Notes under the pieces: model-generated
What the model was told of the DNA's origin: nothing
The model's database searches: none
What the model saw: only the letters and a program-made list of their open reading frames with translations
Translations under genes and position numbers: made by a program
Assembly (NCBI GenBank): GCA_949383255.1
Contig: CASJPF010000019.1
Span: 1-64,000 of the forward strand
Source: Lachnospiraceae bacterium
GTDB taxonomy: Bacteria; Bacillota; Clostridia; Lachnospirales; Lachnospiraceae
Length of the DNA: 64,000 nt
Direction of reading: 5' to 3'
In this document: positions 18,062 to 26,397 of the stretch, piece by piece
How the letters are laid out: every line of letters starts with the position of its first letter
Position numbering within the stretch: the first letter of the stretch is position 1

Positions 18062-18489
18062 GTTTTTATCCCCCTTTTCATAATATATCTTATCAGAAGT
18101 TGCCCTTTACTTCCGATAAAAGGCACTGCTCTTTGCGCCGTGCATCTGACTATAAGAAGCTGTCCTTGCTTCTTATAGGATAGCCTCTCGAAACTAAGAA
18201 CCTATTTATCAATCTTAGGAACTGTCCCCAAAATGATTTGTCATGCGCAATTGATTAACAATTTTGCCCTCTCAATACTGCTGCCGAATATAATATATCG
18301 TTACTATTCACAGTCGAAATACACATGAACTACGCATTTACGACCCAATACAGTGGATTGCGCAAGCATTTGCGCCTCGCCGCGGGCGACTTTTCATGCG
18401 CAAATGCTGTTGCTATAAACAGCCGGAAGCTGTGAACAATAACAGTATATCACGAATCTTGCAGAATAGGAAATTGCCACACTCGAAAT
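18062..18489. other. 428-base intergenic region with hairpins and a MITE-like element
   Basis: Contains ATAAGAAGC/GCTTCTTAT (18152-18176), an isolated TTAGGAACTGT matching the left end of the 165-bp element (near 18213), and the 144-bp element at 18300-18443. The 60-residue track ORF here is a shadow of the repeat. Confidence 0.6.
18300..18443. repeat. 144-bp MITE-like element with GTTACTATTCACA ends
   Basis: Left end GTTACTATTCACA and right end TGTGAACAATAAC are inverted repeats with two mismatches. An inner hairpin GCATTTGCGC/GCGCAAATGC lies at about 18366-18407. Flanks AATATATC and AGTATATC form an 8-base direct repeat with one mismatch, consistent with an 8-bp target duplication. Same end type as the nested pair at 58.5 kb. 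Confidence 0.65.
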
Positions 18490-18996
18490 CTACAAATACT
18501 GAAACACTGCGTCACCCAAGAGATAACCTGCGCCGACAAAAACTAGATTCCACAGAAATACGCCAAGTGCAGAGCTAATGGTATATTTTACAAAATGAAT
18601 TTTCAGCACACCTGCTGGTATAGAAATCAGCGTTCGTACCATTGGAATCAATTTTCCAATAAAAATTCCAAAACAACCTTTTTCCTGTATGATCTGAAAG
18701 TTTTTCTCAATCGCAGGGCGATGTTTGGGAAACTTCTTTAAATATTTGTCCAATATTAGACTGCCTCCCGCATACCCCACAAAATATAATATCCAACTTC
18801 CAAGAACACCTGCTAAGAGCGTGATCACCATCACCCAGAAAAAGTTAATATTTCCGCGTGCTGCCCAAACGCCCGACAGTGGCATAATAATTCCTGATGG
18901 AAATCCTGGCAGATTCATATACTCCAGCAAAACAACAATGAAAATTGCAATTGCCCCATATTGAGTAAAATAGCAAGTGAACGTCTCCAGATCCAT
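18490..18996 (-). CDS. DedA family membrane protein
   Basis: 168 residues with about four to five hydrophobic segments. Diagnostic parts are EYMNLPGFPSGIIMPLSG near the N-terminus, GSWILYFVGYAGG, and the FIGKLIPMVRTLISIPAGV motif containing the conserved arginine. DedA proteins are envelope membrane proteins, some shown to be phospholipid scramblases or flippases. The start at 18996 follows GAGGAAGG; the track start at 19035 has no ribosome site. Single gene. Confidence 0.9.
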   Translation of the reverse strand: MDLETFTCYFTQYGAIAIFIVVLLEYMNLPGFPSGIIMPLSGVWAARGNINFFWVMVITLLAGVLGSWILYFVGYAGGSLILDKYLKKFPKHRPAIEKNFQIIQEKGCFGIFIGKLIPMVRTLISIPAGVLKIHFVKYTISSALGVFLWNLVFVGAGYLLGDAVFQYL

Positions 18997-19187
18997 AAAA
19001 ACACCTTCCTCTTTTGTTTTCCTTTTAATAGTCATAGACTACCAGCGAAAACGAAAAAAGAAGGTGTATGAAATCGAAAGATTTTCTTAAAATTATTGAT
19101 GATTTTTCCACAAAATAAAAAATATTTCTTTTCCTTTCAGAATATGGTAAAATAGAAAACAAATAAAATCTTGGAGGTAACATTGAT

Positions 19188-19679
19188 ATGGAAACTGTTG
19201 TTTGTTTTCACAATCCAGAGGAGATAAACGGATATCTCAGCAATTGGTATTTAGCGGATTTTTCTGTAGATGGGATTCAATATTCTTCTATGGAACAGTA
19301 CATGATGTATCAGAAGGCATTGCTTTTTCAGGATATGGAGATCGCAAAGCAGATATTAAACACATCAAATGTAGGAAAAATAAAAGCATTGGGCCGATCT
19401 GTGAAAAATTATGAAGATATCATCTGGAATGGTATGCGGCAAATTATTGTCTATCAAGGATTACTGCAAAAATTTCAACAAAACACGGAACTGAAAGAAA
19501 AACTTCTGGCCACGCAAGAGCATCTGTTAGCGGAGTGTGCCGTGCAAGATAAAATTTGGGGTATTGGACTTTCTATGAAAGATGAACGACGCCTGCATCT
19601 TGATAAATGGCAAGGTCAAAACTTATTGGGCTTTTCTTTAATGTGTGTACGCTCTGCATTAAAACAGTCCACAAAATAA
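19188..19679 (+). CDS. NADAR-domain protein (YbiA-like N-glycosidase fold)
   Basis: 163 residues covering one NADAR domain (formerly DUF1768): LSNWYLADFSVDGIQYSSMEQYMMYQKALLF at the start, W-N--R at WNGMRQIIVYQGLLQKF, and the C-terminal DKIWGIGLS...WQGQNLLGFSLMCVR. Family members hydrolyse N-glycosidic bonds in damaged riboflavin intermediates or reverse ADP-ribosylation of DNA or guanine nucleotides. The catalytic glutamate is likely in SSMEQYMM. CTTGGAGGTAA precedes the ATG. The zinc-ribbon gene begins 22 bases downstream. Confidence 0.88.
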   Translation: METVVCFHNPEEINGYLSNWYLADFSVDGIQYSSMEQYMMYQKALLFQDMEIAKQILNTSNVGKIKALGRSVKNYEDIIWNGMRQIIVYQGLLQKFQQNTELKEKLLATQEHLLAECAVQDKIWGIGLSMKDERRLHLDKWQGQNLLGFSLMCVRSALKQSTK

Positions 19680-19701
19680 AATTTTTAAAAGGGTGAGAGC
19701 A

Positions 19702-20067
19702 ATGAAAAGCAGAAAAAATTATTTAAAAGCGCGTAAAAAACAATTTCAATGGTCCTATATTGGCTGGGTTGTAAAGGACTCTATCTGCCCAATTTGCAGC
19801 GGCAGTCCACTGGTACTGATCGATCAATATGATGCATGGGCTTGTATCTCCTGCAATGAATGGCTGGATAAAGCCTGTGATGACCCTGATTGCCCCTATT
19901 GCAGCATTCGACCACAGACTCCCTATGAAGCATACTTTCTAACTGACATGGAAGCTGGGCGCGCCGGCTTGCGAAAGCGCTGGCGCTGCGACAATTATCA
20001 GCACAAAACAAATGGTATGAAAAAGCATATGCGACGCAGATTGCTTGTAGAACAGCTTGCCAGATAA
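19702..20067 (+). CDS. Small cysteine-rich, zinc-ribbon-like protein paired with NADAR
   Basis: 121 residues. Four CxxC-like pairs are visible: CPIC, CISC, and CDDPDCPYC near residues 28-70. The N-terminus is very basic (KSRKNYLKARKKQFQW), and the C-terminus is rich in R/K/H (RRRLLVEQLAR). This suggests a zinc-stabilised nucleic-acid-binding protein. The ATG at 19702 is 8 bases after AAAAGGG; the track GTG at 19693 is too close. It is in an operon with the NADAR gene. I do not recognise a named family. Confidence 0.65.
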   Translation: MKSRKNYLKARKKQFQWSYIGWVVKDSICPICSGSPLVLIDQYDAWACISCNEWLDKACDDPDCPYCSIRPQTPYEAYFLTDMEAGRAGLRKRWRCDNYQHKTNGMKKHMRRRLLVEQLAR

Positions 20068-20109
20068 AAGGTTAAAATACCCGTTTCAAAGGTTGGATCA
20101 TTGGTATAT

Positions 20110-20133
20110 CGTCTGCTTTTTGCAAAGCAGACG
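20110..20133 (+). terminator. Probable terminator of the NADAR operon
   Basis: CGTCTGCTTT/AAAGCAGACG, 10 perfect pairs, 4-base loop, followed by GTTCTTG (weak U-tract). Confidence 0.6.
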
Positions 20134-20237
20134 GTTCTTGAATCGCCATCATAATCGTTTTGAAATCCTTTAATCTATCCTCATAAAACTAAAATTTTCA
20201 ATATAATTCCACTTCCTCTGAACCATCAAAAGCAGGA

Positions 20238-20489
20238 TCAGCTATATATCCTTTGTTTTATATACTGAGCTGCTCTTTGTTCTGCATATTTCACATTTAA
20301 AACCTCGCCGTTTTCATCAACCTCAAGATTATTAATAAAAATTGCATACACGGTTTCAAGCAAACTTGGACTTTCCTGAAATTCATCAAAATAATCAATT
20401 CCTTCTAATAACGGATAACCAACGGTTCCATTTGCAATCCAATAAGAGAATTGTCTGATAGCCCCACTTACTGAATGACTTAACTTCAT
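20238..20489 (-). CDS. Small conserved-looking hypothetical protein
   Basis: 83 residues from the ATG behind TTGGAGG. Acidic in the middle (GIDYFDEFQESPSLLETVY) with a helical N-terminal MKLSHSVSGAIRQFSYWIANG and C-terminal KYAEQRAAQYIKQRI. No membrane segment, signal peptide or catalytic motif is visible. It stands alone on the minus strand. It looks like a real gene because of its ribosome site and clean protein-like composition. I cannot assign a family with confidence. Confidence 0.6.
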   Translation of the reverse strand: MKLSHSVSGAIRQFSYWIANGTVGYPLLEGIDYFDEFQESPSLLETVYAIFINNLEVDENGEVLNVKYAEQRAAQYIKQRIYS

Positions 20490-20844
20490 AATGACCTCCA
20501 AAACTTCCAATTTAGCTGTTATATTTTATTCTCAAATTCTTCGCTAACATTTGAGAACGCCAAATTTATTGCAAATGCATTAAATTTAAGAATGCAAAAT
20601 GACACAATTCGCATTCTTGAGCGGGAAATCCATAGAGTAAACTGTTTCCTCAATAAGTAAACCGTTGCAATTAATACTGTAGTCCCTTATTCAATAAGCG
20701 TAGACCATGTCACACCTGCACCCCTTACTTCAACCCCCACACAAATACATAATTGAAAATAATATTTGTGGCAAATCTTACAATCATAAAAGCTATTGTA
20801 TAAAAAATCGCCATAATTGCGAATAAAAGGAGTCAGTGCCGTAC
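20490..20844. other. 355-base intergenic region without a clear gene
   Basis: Two weak inverted repeats are visible: TCTCAAA/TTTGAGA near 20532-20557, and AGAATGC/GCATTCT near 20590-20618. A 29-codon hydrophobic reading frame on the minus strand (20725-20814) lacks a ribosome site and may be a remnant. Confidence 0.5.
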
Positions 20845-21210
20845 TTAATACACACAGTACCCTGTTTCAGATAATACATTTTGCGCCCGCTCAAAATCCT
20901 CTTTCTTTATAAAAATATAATCTGTGTTGTATGTGGAAACCACAAAGATTCCAATTTCGTTTTCTGCAAGCAAAGACGAAATTGCAGCCAATATGCCAAT
21001 CAGTGAGAAATCCAAAACACCTTGTATCCGAAAGGCTTTCCAGCCATACTCACATTTTAATGCGTTGGCTGGAACATCCTCTGTGACACAGACAAGCGAT
21101 TTCTCCTCGTCTGTTTTTCCAACAAAACAGAATTCGCTTTCTAAATGAACTTGTGTATAATCGGGTACTTTACACACTGTAAATTCATAATCTATTGTTT
21201 TTAATTTCAA
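20845..21210 (-). CDS. ACT-domain protein
   Basis: 121 residues with the tandem ACT-like layout known from COG3603-type proteins: WKAFRIQGVLDFSLIGILAAISSLLAENEIGIFVVSTYNTDYIFIKKEDFERA. The GILAAIS...GIF--STY--DY stretch is a typical ligand-binding ACT interface for amino acids. Translation appears to start at a TTG eight bases after GGGGGA. It follows the YbaK-like gene with a 27-base gap, so the two form an operon. Confidence 0.82.
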   Translation of the reverse strand: MKLKTIDYEFTVCKVPDYTQVHLESEFCFVGKTDEEKSLVCVTEDVPANALKCEYGWKAFRIQGVLDFSLIGILAAISSLLAENEIGIFVVSTYNTDYIFIKKEDFERAQNVLSETGYCVY

Positions 21211-21237
21211 AATTCTTCCCCCTGATTCATTGTCACT

Positions 21238-21708
21238 TTACTCATATCCCTTACAGACATCAATCCAGCCCACATATCCTGAATATTGTTCCAACTCTGC
21301 TATTGTCAGTTCAATAGCACTATTAGAACTGCCACAAGCAGGGAATACAGTCTCAAAACGTTTTAATGATACATCAAGATATACTTCTATACCTTCATTT
21401 ACTGCAAATGGACACACACCACCCACAGCATGACCAACTAATGTTTCTACCTCCTGCGGTGAGAGCATCCTTGCCTTTGTCCCAAACTGCGCTTTGTATT
21501 TTGGATTGTCAATCTTGGCGTCGCCGGCGGCTACAATCAGTATTGCATGTCCATCTACCATAAATGAAAGCGTCTTTGCTATGCGTTGCGGTTCACAGTA
21601 CAGCGCCGCCGCTGCCAGCTCAACGGTGGCACTAGATACCGCAAATTCCTGAATTTTATTGTCCATGTTATATTGTTTAAAATATATTTTTACTCTATCA
21701 ATTGCCAC
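21238..21708 (-). CDS. YbaK/EbsC-family aminoacyl-tRNA deacylase-like protein
   Basis: 156 residues. Typical segments are AKTLSFMVDGHAILIVAAGD (the conserved lysine of the deacylase core), KARMLSPQEVETLVGHAVGGVCPF and the C-terminal AIELTIAELEQY. YbaK-like enzymes hydrolyse mischarged tRNAs such as Cys-tRNA(Pro). The track ORF begins with an ATG at 21738, but its codons contain AAGGAGA; the GTG at 21708, seven bases later, is the better start. First gene of a pair with the ACT protein. Confidence 0.88.
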   Translation of the reverse strand: MAIDRVKIYFKQYNMDNKIQEFAVSSATVELAAAALYCEPQRIAKTLSFMVDGHAILIVAAGDAKIDNPKYKAQFGTKARMLSPQEVETLVGHAVGGVCPFAVNEGIEVYLDVSLKRFETVFPACGSSNSAIELTIAELEQYSGYVGWIDVCKGYE

Positions 21709-21812
21709 TTTTATTCTCCTTGTATATAATTTATCCATTATAATAAGAAATTGTACTTGTTATCCCAAGATATTATTTTTAAAACACGCTCTTTATAACA
21801 GCCAGAAATTTT

Positions 21813-22613
21813 TTAATTTCCAGCGCTCTCATACACAGAAATACCCTTCTGAAATATCTTGTATGCGACAATCCAAATCACTACTGCCACCACGCATTCC
21901 GCTCCAATCGTCTTCCAGAGATTGGCATCAATTAAGAAAAATGTAGATGGAATATAAGCCACAAACGCAAACGGCAAAATTGTCATCAGAATTACTTGAA
22001 TTGGTTTGGCGTAAATTTCAGTTGGATATTTTGCAAAATCAGCGACTTCATACGCTGTTGTCATAATCGCGGAGCTATCTTTTAGCCAAAATGCAATGGA
22101 CGCCAAAATTAATTTGACAGCAGTATAAATAATGGCACCAGCAGTTATAGAAGTAATAAAAAACAGTAGTTTTACTGGTGTCACTTGCACTGTGCCATTC
22201 GCTACAGCGCGCCCTACTAGAACCAATCCGACTAGAATCTCTCCCAGCGCATCAAACTGAACTTTTTCACAGACAATCTGGAAAAATATATTCATCGGAC
22301 GCAGAATATACTTGTCAAAAGTTCCTTTAATCACCATCTGCCAGCCAACCATCCAGATATTATCTGTCAATAGGTGGTCAATTCCTCTTGGAAGCTGCGC
22401 AAAACCATAGATAAAAAGCATCTGTTCCAAAGACCACTCCTGCATAGATGGAATCTGTTCAAAAACAAGATACAAAAATGCAAGTCCTGCTGCTTGGGAA
22501 ATTAAAAATCCACTCAGTCCAATAAAGAAGTCCACCTTGGACTGCATGGTTGTCTTTATATACTGTATGACAAAAATACGATATAGACTCAGGTATCTTG
22601 ATATTTTTTTCAT
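21813..22613 (-). CDS. ABC-2 family exporter permease (second subunit)
   Basis: 266 residues with six hydrophobic segments and the N-terminal RYLSLYRIFVIQYIKTTMQSKVDFFIGL that marks COG3694/4587-type permeases. It starts seven bases after the preceding permease gene. The three genes from 24451 to 21813 (ATPase, permease, permease) form the widespread but poorly characterised daunorubicin-export-like ABC system. The substrate is unknown. Confidence 0.85.
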   Translation of the reverse strand: MKKISRYLSLYRIFVIQYIKTTMQSKVDFFIGLSGFLISQAAGLAFLYLVFEQIPSMQEWSLEQMLFIYGFAQLPRGIDHLLTDNIWMVGWQMVIKGTFDKYILRPMNIFFQIVCEKVQFDALGEILVGLVLVGRAVANGTVQVTPVKLLFFITSITAGAIIYTAVKLILASIAFWLKDSSAIMTTAYEVADFAKYPTEIYAKPIQVILMTILPFAFVAYIPSTFFLIDANLWKTIGAECVVAVVIWIVAYKIFQKGISVYESAGN

Positions 22614-22619
22614 TATCTG

Positions 22620-23438
22620 TCAACCTCCCAAAATCACAATTCTTTTTTCAATCTTTTTCCACAAAAAACTTCCAAGAAAAAAGAGTACGACAACCCACAA
22701 AGCCTGTTTTCCAAGCTGTTCTATCACCTGCATATCAGAATATTTTCCTAGATAAATCATAACAGGTACATAGGTCATTGCTGTAAACGGAAGAAACGAA
22801 AAAATCTTTTGCAACACAACTGGAAAGAAAGAAATAGGAATCAGCCTTCCTGTCAAAAAGTTTAGCATGGCATTTTTAACAATATTCATTCCAAAAATAT
22901 AAGTGGTGACAAACGCCAACATTCCAAAACAATAATCAAAAAATATATAAATAAAAAAGCTCAACAATATGCTAAAAAGAGTTGCTATCATTGTAATAGG
23001 ATTGGTCACAGGCATTCCCAGCTTACAGACTTTATAAATTTCCAAACCAATCCAAATAAACAAGGTTGGGACAACCGCCCTGTAAATCATCACTCCTAAA
23101 GAGTTAAACACAAGGCGTGTTCGGTAGTCAATTGGCTTTATCAGGCTCATTGCCACACTTCCATCTGTCACATCATATCCGATTTCAGAAGAGATTCCTA
23201 CCATAATCATATCTGAAATAGTGTAGGACATAAACACATACAATATCATTTCACTTCTGGTAAAACCGCCAAGCTGCTGTGTTGAAGCACTCGCATAAAT
23301 TGCCATCCACAGATAGTAGTATATAAACATACCCAGAAATTTACGCAGAATAAAGAGGTAAAACCTACCTTTATAAACAAAATTAGACTTAATCTGATTT
23401 GCGGTAAAAGGCCAATAAATTCTAAAAAATTTTTTCAT
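22620..23438 (-). CDS. ABC-2 family exporter permease (first subunit)
   Basis: 272 residues, about six membrane helices. The N-terminus KKFFRIYWPFTANQIKSNFVYKGRFYLFILRKF is of the type found in paired ABC-2 permeases, and a TDGSVAMSLIKPIDYRTR loop matches the cytoplasmic loop conserved in this group. Its start overlaps the ATPase gene by four bases (ATGA-type coupling). The two permeases probably form a heterodimer. Confidence 0.85.
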   Translation of the reverse strand: MKKFFRIYWPFTANQIKSNFVYKGRFYLFILRKFLGMFIYYYLWMAIYASASTQQLGGFTRSEMILYVFMSYTISDMIMVGISSEIGYDVTDGSVAMSLIKPIDYRTRLVFNSLGVMIYRAVVPTLFIWIGLEIYKVCKLGMPVTNPITMIATLFSILLSFFIYIFFDYCFGMLAFVTTYIFGMNIVKNAMLNFLTGRLIPISFFPVVLQKIFSFLPFTAMTYVPVMIYLGKYSDMQVIEQLGKQALWVVVLFFLGSFLWKKIEKRIVILGG

Positions 23439-24451
23439 ATCGCTCTGCCCTCGCTGCCCTGATAAATTCTTTTCACGATGTCCGTAAGTTCTGTCTCCTT
23501 AATTTGAACGTCCTTTACCTCTGCAATCCCCATTATTTTTGCAATCACTTCCGCAACGCTGCTCTCTTTTTTGCTAAAACACACCTGAATGCCCTTTTCT
23601 TGCTTATGAAGTACAAACTGTCTGCTAAGCGTTTGTAGCATGTCCTCCTGATTTGGAGCGAGCCTTTGTTTCCACTCAAATAGAACACTGCAACTGTCGC
23701 CGTAATCTTGCATAAGCTGGTCTAAGGTAGAATCATAAATCTTTTTTCCGGTGTCTATAATAATAATCCGCTGACACAATTCTTCAATGTCGTTCAAGTC
23801 ATGCGTGGTCAAAATAACTGTCGTGTTGTATTTCTGATTAATTTCCCGAATTGCCTGGCGAATCCTGTCCTTCACAACAACATCCAAGCCAATTGTCGGC
23901 TCATCAAGATAAAGCACTTTTGGATTGTGTAACAGCGCTGCTGCCAGATCCGCACGCATCCGCTGACCAAGGGATAATGTTCGCACTGTACTATGTATAA
24001 ATTCCTGCAAGTTAAGGACTTCATTAAGAAACCCCATTCGCTCCTCAAAATCCTCTTTGCGCACCTCATAAATTTCTTTTAAAACTGTGTACGTCTCTCC
24101 TAAAGGTAGATCCCACCAGAGCTGTGTCCGCTGCCCAAACACAACGCCAATATTCTTAGCATTCCTTTTTCGCTCTCTGTACGGTTCCAATCCGTTTACC
24201 ACACAGGTTCCTGAAGTCGGCGTAAGGATTCCTGACATCATTTTGATTGTGGTAGATTTCCCCGCACCATTGCTTCCGATATATCCGACCATCTCCCCCT
24301 CTTGAATTGCAAAAGAAATGTCATCCACCGCGGTTTTGGTTACTGTTTCCTTTGAAAAAAGACCTTTGACCGCGCCCTTAAAACCCGGGTAGTGCTTTGC
24401 TGTCACAAACTCCTTGCGGACATTGTTCAACTCAATAAGATTTTCATTCAT
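23435..24451 (-). CDS. ABC transporter ATP-binding protein of the ABC-2 exporter
   Basis: 338 residues. Walker A is GSNGAGKSTT, the signature LSLGQRMRADLAAALLH, Walker B VLYLDEPTIGLD, and the H-loop TTHDLNDIEEL. The FGQRTQLWWDLP segment and a roughly 100-residue C-terminal extension place it in the COG4586 type. AGGAGA lies upstream of the ATG. The promoter at 24596-24624 is preceded by two direct repeats, suggesting activator control. Confidence 0.9.
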   Translation of the reverse strand: MNENLIELNNVRKEFVTAKHYPGFKGAVKGLFSKETVTKTAVDDISFAIQEGEMVGYIGSNGAGKSTTIKMMSGILTPTSGTCVVNGLEPYRERKRNAKNIGVVFGQRTQLWWDLPLGETYTVLKEIYEVRKEDFEERMGFLNEVLNLQEFIHSTVRTLSLGQRMRADLAAALLHNPKVLYLDEPTIGLDVVVKDRIRQAIREINQKYNTTVILTTHDLNDIEELCQRIIIIDTGKKIYDSTLDQLMQDYGDSCSVLFEWKQRLAPNQEDMLQTLSRQFVLHKQEKGIQVCFSKKESSVAEVIAKIMGIAEVKDVQIKETELTDIVKRIYQGSEGRAI

Positions 24452-24595
24452 TTTTATGTCTCCTATTCTTTTTAGTGAGTCCTTTGCATTTTGTGTATAT
24501 TACTTTTGAACCGTTCCTAAACATCTGCTTCTGAAGTAATATTTATACTTTGTATGGATTTTTCGGAATTATGCTGAAATATATTGTGTTTTTTC

Positions 24596-24624
24596 AGTAT
24601 AGCACAGTTGTTCTGTAATTTCAA
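24596..24624 (-). promoter_or_regulatory. SigA-type promoter of the ABC-2 exporter operon
   Basis: On the minus strand: TTGAAA, 17 bases, TATACT, about 145 bases before the ATPase start. Confidence 0.6.
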
Positions 24625-24635
24625 GAAAATGCATC

Positions 24636-24671
24636 TTTTGTAACTATGAAATAACTTTTTTGTAACTATGA
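24636..24671 (-). promoter_or_regulatory. Tandem 14-base direct repeats directly upstream of the exporter promoter
   Basis: TCATAGTTACAAAA occurs twice on the minus strand (24658-24671 and 24636-24649), with starts 22 bases apart, i.e. two helical turns. The near copy ends 11 bases before the -35 box. Position and spacing suggest an activator or dual-repeat operator. Confidence 0.55.
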
Positions 24672-24736
24672 GCGGTCCCCCATGCCATGAATAGTAATAA
24701 AAATCCATGTTTATTATGACTATTTTATCAATACTC

Positions 24737-24765
24737 TCGACAAAAACACAAAAAGAGATTATAAT
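24737..24765 (+). promoter_or_regulatory. SigA-type promoter for rubrerythrin
   Basis: TCGACA, 17 bases, TATAAT, 92 bases before the rubrerythrin start codon. Confidence 0.65.
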
Positions 24766-24857
24766 TAGCTGCACACAGATGGTACATTTGAAGTCTTTTT
24801 GTATCTGATGTTGCAAGATAGATTTCGAGAGACTATCATCATATCAAGGAGGAAAAA

Positions 24858-25400
24858 ATGGAAACAACAAAATATGCAGGAACACAGACCGAAAAAAATT
24901 TGGAGACAGCATTTGCGGGGGAATCACAGGCGAGAAATAAATACACCTACTTTGCTTCCGTAGCAAAAAAAGAAGGTTATGAGCAAATTGCCGCCCTATT
25001 TTTAAAAACAGCGGACAATGAAAAAGAACATGCCAAAATGTGGTTTAAGGAACTAAAAGGAATTGGCAATACAAAAGAAAATCTTGCGGCAGCAGCAGAC
25101 GGCGAAAACTACGAATGGACCGATATGTATGAAGACTTTGCCAAGACGGCTGAGAAAGAAGGATTTCCTGAACTCGCAGTGAAGTTTCGACTTGTGGGCG
25201 CGATTGAAAAACACCATGAAGAACAGTACCGCGCGTTACTTCAGAATATAGAGACAGCTACTGTGTTTGAAAAGAGCGAAGTAAAAGTTTGGGAATGCCG
25301 CAACTGTGGGCACATTGTCGTCGGGACAAAAGCGCCGGAAGTTTGCCCAACTTGCAATCATCCGCAAAGTTATTTTGAGATACACGCAGAAAATTATTAA
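24858..25400 (+). CDS. rbr: Rubrerythrin
   Basis: 180 residues. The N-terminal ferritin-like four-helix domain carries the diiron ligands in [22 protein letters not shown] and [11 protein letters not shown]. The C-terminal rubredoxin-like domain has CRNCGH and CPTCNHP to bind one iron. It reduces hydrogen peroxide in the cytoplasm of anaerobes. AAGGAGG precedes the ATG; it has its own promoter and ends in a hairpin of the AGTAGGGAAG family. Confidence 0.95.
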   Translation: METTKYAGTQTEKNLETAFAGESQARNKYTYFASVAKKEGYEQIAALFLKTADNEKEHAKMWFKELKGIGNTKENLAAAADGENYEWTDMYEDFAKTAEKEGFPELAVKFRLVGAIEKHHEEQYRALLQNIETATVFEKSEVKVWECRNCGHIVVGTKAPEVCPTCNHPQSYFEIHAENY

Positions 25401-25414
25401 CAATTCCTTAGAAT

Positions 25415-25444
25415 CGAGTAGGGAAGTCTCATCTTCCCTACTCG
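25415..25444. terminator. Hairpin after rubrerythrin (AGTAGGGAAG family, copy 3)
   Basis: CGAGTAGGGAAG/CTTCCCTACTCG, 12 perfect pairs, 6-base loop. The T-tract is poor. Reverse-complemented, it and about 15 flanking bases match 10165-10205. Confidence 0.6.
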
Positions 25445-25597
25445 CGTTCCGGACCTTATACAAATAATATTCTTTTGGAGTCTCTCTTCTCTCCGCTTCT
25501 ATGGCAAATCTTTTGGCTTCTTCTATAAATCTCAAACTCCGCACATTAATTTTAATTATGTACCTTAAATTTGATACAAATATCACAGAAATAATTT

Positions 25598-26356
25598 TTA
25601 ACAAGAAACATCGACGGATACATTCTGCTTTCCTTTGCGCGTCTCACCAGATAGTTCCACAAATTGAAATCTGCCAAAACCGCGCACAGACACTTTGTCT
25701 CCTGGTTTTAGCAGCCCGCCATTATTTTCATTTAACCGGCCATTTACAAAAATCTTCTTTGCGCGAAAAAGTTCCACGCTCTCACTTCTTGACAAATTGT
25801 AAGCTTTTGCAATAATACTATCCGCACGCACTGTATTGACCTGCACAATTCTGCGCTCTATCTTTGTAATTGTACTCTCTGGTATATTTACTGCGCACAG
25901 ACATTTGACATTGGTATGCCGAATCTTATCCAAATTTTCTATAATATAAGGTGCCATCTTATTTGTGCAAAATAGAAAAGCATGTTTTCCCTCAATAATA
26001 ATATCTCCAAGTGTGCTGCGCTCAATTCCTAAATTCATCAGTGCACCTAGATAATCCCTATGCCCAAGCTCCTCACCAAACTTTTCAACTAGCGGCATAA
26101 TCTCGATACACTGGATTGGAAATGCTTCTTCATACCCACAAAGCTCCTCGCTTCCAAAGCGCAGCATAACGCGCTCACAGTCCGCTGTCCCGCCAAATAC
26201 TGTGACTGGCACATAGGACAATTCCCGCTCCATGCGATAATACAAATCAAGTTCTGCCGCTGTCAAAAAGCCTGTGAAAAAATACTGACTATTTTGATAG
26301 GCTCTGTCCGCAAGCTCCTTTAAACGCTTGCGAAAAAGTACTTCCTCAGAGTCCAC
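25598..26356 (-). CDS. ylmH: S4-domain RNA-binding protein (YlmH-like)
   Basis: 252 residues. The C-terminal S4 domain (about 175-240) reads ADSIIAKAYNLSRSESVELFRAKKIFVNGRL followed by LKPGDKVSVRGFGRF. The N-terminal part (RAYQNSQYFFTGFL...) matches YlmH-like proteins, associated with ribosome quality control and cell division loci in Firmicutes. Translation starts at GTG behind AAGGGGGG. It lies 41 bases after the defence nuclease gene on the same strand and may be co-transcribed, an unusual location away from a divIVA/ylm cluster. Confidence 0.85.
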   Translation of the reverse strand: MDSEEVLFRKRLKELADRAYQNSQYFFTGFLTAAELDLYYRMERELSYVPVTVFGGTADCERVMLRFGSEELCGYEEAFPIQCIEIMPLVEKFGEELGHRDYLGALMNLGIERSTLGDIIIEGKHAFLFCTNKMAPYIIENLDKIRHTNVKCLCAVNIPESTITKIERRIVQVNTVRADSIIAKAYNLSRSESVELFRAKKIFVNGRLNENNGGLLKPGDKVSVRGFGRFQFVELSGETRKGKQNVSVDVSC

Positions 26357-26397
26357 ATAAATCCCCCCTTACTGCCCACTCTTTTCTATAAACTCTT

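Noticed and set aside
20725-20814. 29-codon hydrophobic ORF on the minus strand
   Set aside because: No ribosome site; could be a remnant of a membrane protein but not a supported gene.
24517-24816. 99-codon minus-strand ORF between the ABC-2 ATPase and rubrerythrin
   Set aside because: It covers both promoters and the direct repeats and has no ribosome site.
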